The position numbers were made by a program, and so were the translations under genes. 64,000 bases of DNA from Alistipes sp. dk3624 (lineage in GTDB: Bacteria > Bacteroidota > Bacteroidia > Bacteroidales > Rikenellaceae): positions 2,666,001 to 2,730,000 of the forward strand of contig NZ_CP045651.1 of assembly GCF_009557455.1 (NCBI RefSeq), written 5' to 3'. This document shows, in pieces, positions 62,006 through 64,000 of the stretch (the first letter of the stretch is position 1; each line of letters starts with the position of its first letter). The notes beneath the pieces were generated by a model that did no database searches, was not told the origin of the DNA, and saw only the letters and a program-made list of their open reading frames with translations.

Positions 62006-62625
62006 AAATCATCTGCATCGGACGGAACTACGCCGAGCATGTCGCCGAACTGGACCATACGCGCGATCTGCCCGGGAAACCGCAGTTCTTCATGAAGCCC
62101 GACACGGCGCTGTTGCGCAACAACGATCCGTTCTACGTGCCTGCGTTCAGCCGGGATCTGCACTACGAGACGGAACTGGTCGTCCGGATCAACCGCGTGG
62201 GCAAGGCGATCGAAGAGCGTTTCGCCCCGCGTTATTACGACGAGGTGGGGCTCGGTATCGACTTTACGGCCCGCGACCTGCAACGCGAGTGCATTGCAGG
62301 AGGTTTGCCGTGGGAGATCGGCAAGGCGTTCGACCATTCGGCGGCGCTGTCGCCGCAGTTCGTTCCGCTGGCCGAACTGGGCGGCGACGTGCAGCGGTTG
62401 CATTTCGAGATGTCGCTCAACGACGAGGTGCGCCAGCGCGGCGATACGTCGCAGATGATTTTCGGCGTGAACCGGGTGATCGCTTACGTGTCGCAGTTCG
62501 TGACGCTGAAAATCGGCGACCTGATCTATACGGGCACGCCGGTCGGCGTCGGTCCGGTGCGTCCCGGAGATCGTATCCGGGCCTCGCTCGAAGGACGTTT
62601 GCTACTCGATTTCGACATCAAGTAA
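62002..62625 (+). CDS. Fumarylacetoacetate hydrolase family protein
   Basis: 207 residues. FAH-family core: ICIGRNYAEHVAEL, FMKPDTALLRNNDPF, LHYETELVVRINR, IDFTARDLQREC, SQMIFGVNRVIAYVSQFVTLKIGD (landmark) and TGTPVGVGPVRPGD. Similar to YcgM/FAHD1-type acylpyruvases or decarboxylases. Start overlaps lpxB by 4 nt (ATGA), giving translational coupling in the operon. Confidence 0.92.
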   Translation: MKIICIGRNYAEHVAELDHTRDLPGKPQFFMKPDTALLRNNDPFYVPAFSRDLHYETELVVRINRVGKAIEERFAPRYYDEVGLGIDFTARDLQRECIAGGLPWEIGKAFDHSAALSPQFVPLAELGGDVQRLHFEMSLNDEVRQRGDTSQMIFGVNRVIAYVSQFVTLKIGDLIYTGTPVGVGPVRPGDRIRASLEGRLLLDFDIK

Positions 62626-62637
62626 AATTTGGACGAG

Positions 62638-62645
62638 TACCTTTG
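62638..62645 (+). promoter_or_regulatory. -7 element for the Crp/Fnr gene
   Basis: TACCTTTG, only 8 bp before the ATG at 62654, so the transcript would have an almost absent leader; the next ATG options are within the gene. -33 not clear. Confidence 0.45.
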
Positions 62646-62653
62646 TCGCGTTT

Positions 62654-63232
62654 ATGAACCGATTCAATCGTTATGCCGACCGGCTGGATGTCTCTTTGTT
62701 GAAACCGCTTTTTACGGAACGAGGCGAGCGCCGGGTTTACGGACGGGGCGAACCGTTCCTGACGGCCGGAAGCGTTCCCCGTTTCGTCGCTTTCGTCGAG
62801 AGCGGCGTGTTTCGCTATACGTGCCTTGACGGGCGCGGAAACGAGCATGTGGTGGGATATGCCTTCCCGGACGAATACGTTTGCGATTACCGGTCGTTTA
62901 TCTGCGGTACGGCTGCCGTGGTCGATATCCGGGCGGTTGCGGAGTCGGTGTCGTACCTGCTCCCCTGCACGGAGCTCGAACGTTACTGGGAAAGCGGTAT
63001 CGAAGGGCAGCGCCTGGGGCGCCGGGTCGCCGAGGAACTGTTTGCCATAACTTACGACCGGCTGCTCGATTTCTATTGTAAAACGCCCGAAGAGCACTAT
63101 CTGAATCTGATCGACCGTTATCCGGGGCTTGTGGACGTTATTCCGCTCAAGGAGTTGGCTTCGTTTATCGGCGTGACGCCGGAGACGGTCAGCCACATTC
63201 GCCGAAAATTGTCATCGAAAAGAAAATCTTGA
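62654..63232 (+). CDS. Crp/Fnr family transcriptional regulator
   Basis: 192 residues. N-terminal cyclic-nucleotide-binding-like domain (about 20-125: RVYGRGEPFLTAGSVPRFVAFVESGVFRY as landmark, AFPDEYVCDYRSFI) and a C-terminal winged helix (about 140-190: IPLKELASFIGVTPETVSHIRRKL as landmark). No iron-sulfur cysteines typical of Fnr. Regulates unknown targets; the downstream SDR gene is a candidate. A -7 element ends 8 bp before the start. Confidence 0.88.
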   Translation: MNRFNRYADRLDVSLLKPLFTERGERRVYGRGEPFLTAGSVPRFVAFVESGVFRYTCLDGRGNEHVVGYAFPDEYVCDYRSFICGTAAVVDIRAVAESVSYLLPCTELERYWESGIEGQRLGRRVAEELFAITYDRLLDFYCKTPEEHYLNLIDRYPGLVDVIPLKELASFIGVTPETVSHIRRKLSSKRKS

Positions 63233-63264
63233 ATTTTTTCAAGAAATTCCGCGCCGAGCGTATG

Positions 63265-63272
63265 TATTTTTG
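63265..63272 (+). promoter_or_regulatory. -7 element for the terminal SDR gene
   Basis: TATTTTTG, 27 bp before the ATG at 63300; no -33 at usual distance. Confidence 0.4.
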
Positions 63273-63299
63273 GCCGTAGTTAATTATGGAACGCATACG

Positions 63300-64000
63300 A
63301 TGACGAGAACAAACGATGTTTCGAAAACGGCGGTCGTGATCGGAGCTACTTCCGGGATCGGCCGCGAAGTGGCGGCGCAGCTCGCCTCGCAGGGTTACCG
63401 CGTGGGGATTACCGGCCGGAGGGAGGCTTTGCTGGAGGAACTGGCGCGTTCCGCTCCGCAACGCTATGAAACGGCCGCTTTCGATATTGCGCAACCCGAT
63501 GCCTGCGACCGGCTCGCGGCGTTGACCGGCTCGCTGGGAAGTCCGGAACTGATTGTTTTTTGCTCCGGGACGGGCGACCTGAACGACGGATTGGACTACC
63601 GGATCGAGGAGGCGACCAACCGGGTGAATGTGGACGGATTTACCCGCACGGTGGATTGGTGTTACCGTTATTTCGAATGTCGCGGCGGGGGATGTCTCGC
63701 GGCGGTTACCTCGGTGATGGGACTGCGCGGCAGCCGCACGGCCCCGTCTTATGCCGCGTCGAAAGCCTATCAGATCAATTACCTGGAGAGTCTGCGCCAG
63801 AAGGCTTGCCGTCAAAAGCTTCCGATTCGGGTCGTCGATATCCGTCCCGGATCGGTGCGCACGGCGATGATGAAAGGCGAAGGCCATTTCTGGATCGCTT
63901 CGCCGCAGCGGGCCGCGCAGTGCATTTGCCGGGCCGTTCGCAAAGGACGTTCCGTGCAGTACGTCACCCCGCGCTGGCGGTGGATCGGCTTGGCGCTGAA
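63300..64000 (+). CDS. Short-chain dehydrogenase/reductase (partial)
   Basis: Begins MTRTNDVSKTAVVIGATSG and remains open to the window end (233 residues visible). Rossmann motif GATSGIGREVAAQLA, NAG-position CSGTGD, catalytic Ser in AVTSVMGLRG and YAASKAY for YxxxK, then PGSVRTAMM. An SDR with a classical catalytic set; substrate unknown. It starts 67 bp after the Crp/Fnr gene and its -7 element suggests separate or combined transcription. Confidence 0.9.
   Translation, partial: MTRTNDVSKTAVVIGATSGIGREVAAQLASQGYRVGITGRREALLEELARSAPQRYETAAFDIAQPDACDRLAALTGSLGSPELIVFCSGTGDLNDGLDYRIEEATNRVNVDGFTRTVDWCYRYFECRGGGCLAAVTSVMGLRGSRTAPSYAASKAYQINYLESLRQKACRQKLPIRVVDIRPGSVRTAMMKGEGHFWIASPQRAAQCICRAVRKGRSVQYVTPRWRWIGLAL

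Noticed and set aside
1-64000. CRISPR arrays, tRNA or rRNA genes, insertion sequences
   Set aside because: Scanning found no regularly spaced repeats, no cloverleaf-like conserved arms, no rRNA motifs and no transposase or integrase.

Overview
The window looks like a chromosomal segment of a Bacteroidales bacterium, most likely a Rikenellaceae/Alistipes-like gut anaerobe (inference). Coding regions are GC-rich. Many genes are preceded by the Bacteroidetes-type -7 element TAnnTTTG, and several also have a TTG/TTTG -33 element 18-20 bp upstream. Secreted proteins are typical of the phylum (lipoproteins, a PCMD/calycin-like lipoprotein, a DUF3078 protein, a 6-bladed beta-propeller lipoprotein), as are the GH78 and GH106-like enzymes and the fused E1 alpha/beta 2-oxoacid dehydrogenase. 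No rRNA, tRNA, CRISPR array, transposase or prophage was seen.

Layout. 1-3280: end of a PD-(D/E)XK nuclease, then a minus-strand envelope operon (GT39 glycosyltransferase, GtrA, acetyltransferase). 3408-13023: housekeeping genes (endonuclease IV, a DUF3078 protein, S41 protease, adenylate kinase, ThiL, M3 peptidase, RsmE) and a two-gene chromate-type transporter. 13024-15019: an AT-rich islet holding one beta-propeller lipoprotein, bounded by the transporter gene end and a 92-bp decayed copy of that same end. 15020-18725: DUF805 protein, FabG, GlyA, EamA transporter. 18860-22406: a YjbR/GH78/SGNH-hydrolase operon. 22735-23603: a small lipoprotein and a cold-shock protein.

23738-37997 is the most interesting block. 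A minus-strand gene train encodes E2, E3 and fused E1 of a 2-oxoacid dehydrogenase, a PHP-domain protein, a class II aldolase/short-chain dehydrogenase fusion, a SorE-like sugar-phosphate dehydrogenase, a tandem class II aldolase whose second domain has lost its metal ligands, and a short lipoate-protein ligase. Diverging from it are a HutC-type GntR regulator and a KpsF/GutQ-type sugar-phosphate isomerase. Two near-palindromes of the form CTTGTATATACAAG lie in the divergent region, one directly over the -33 element of the big operon. I read this as a self-contained, sugar-phosphate-responsive catabolic unit with its own lipoylated dehydrogenase; substrate and product are unknown.

38209-48594 is a glycan-utilisation locus without SusC/SusD: AraC regulator, two beta-propeller glycosidase-like proteins, a GH106-like enzyme, an arabinose/fucose-isomerase-like cytoplasmic protein and a GH78 enzyme. 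48812-54429 carries envelope genes: YtfJ-like protein, BamA/TamA-like barrel, phosphoethanolamine-transferase-like enzyme and a PCMD lipoprotein. 54594-58609 (minus) is an RNA-modification operon with cytidine deaminase and a SIMPL protein. 58680-62625 (plus) is MBL hydrolase, FkbM methyltransferase, TrmD, LpxB and an FAH-family protein, followed by a Crp/Fnr regulator and a short-chain dehydrogenase cut off by the window end.
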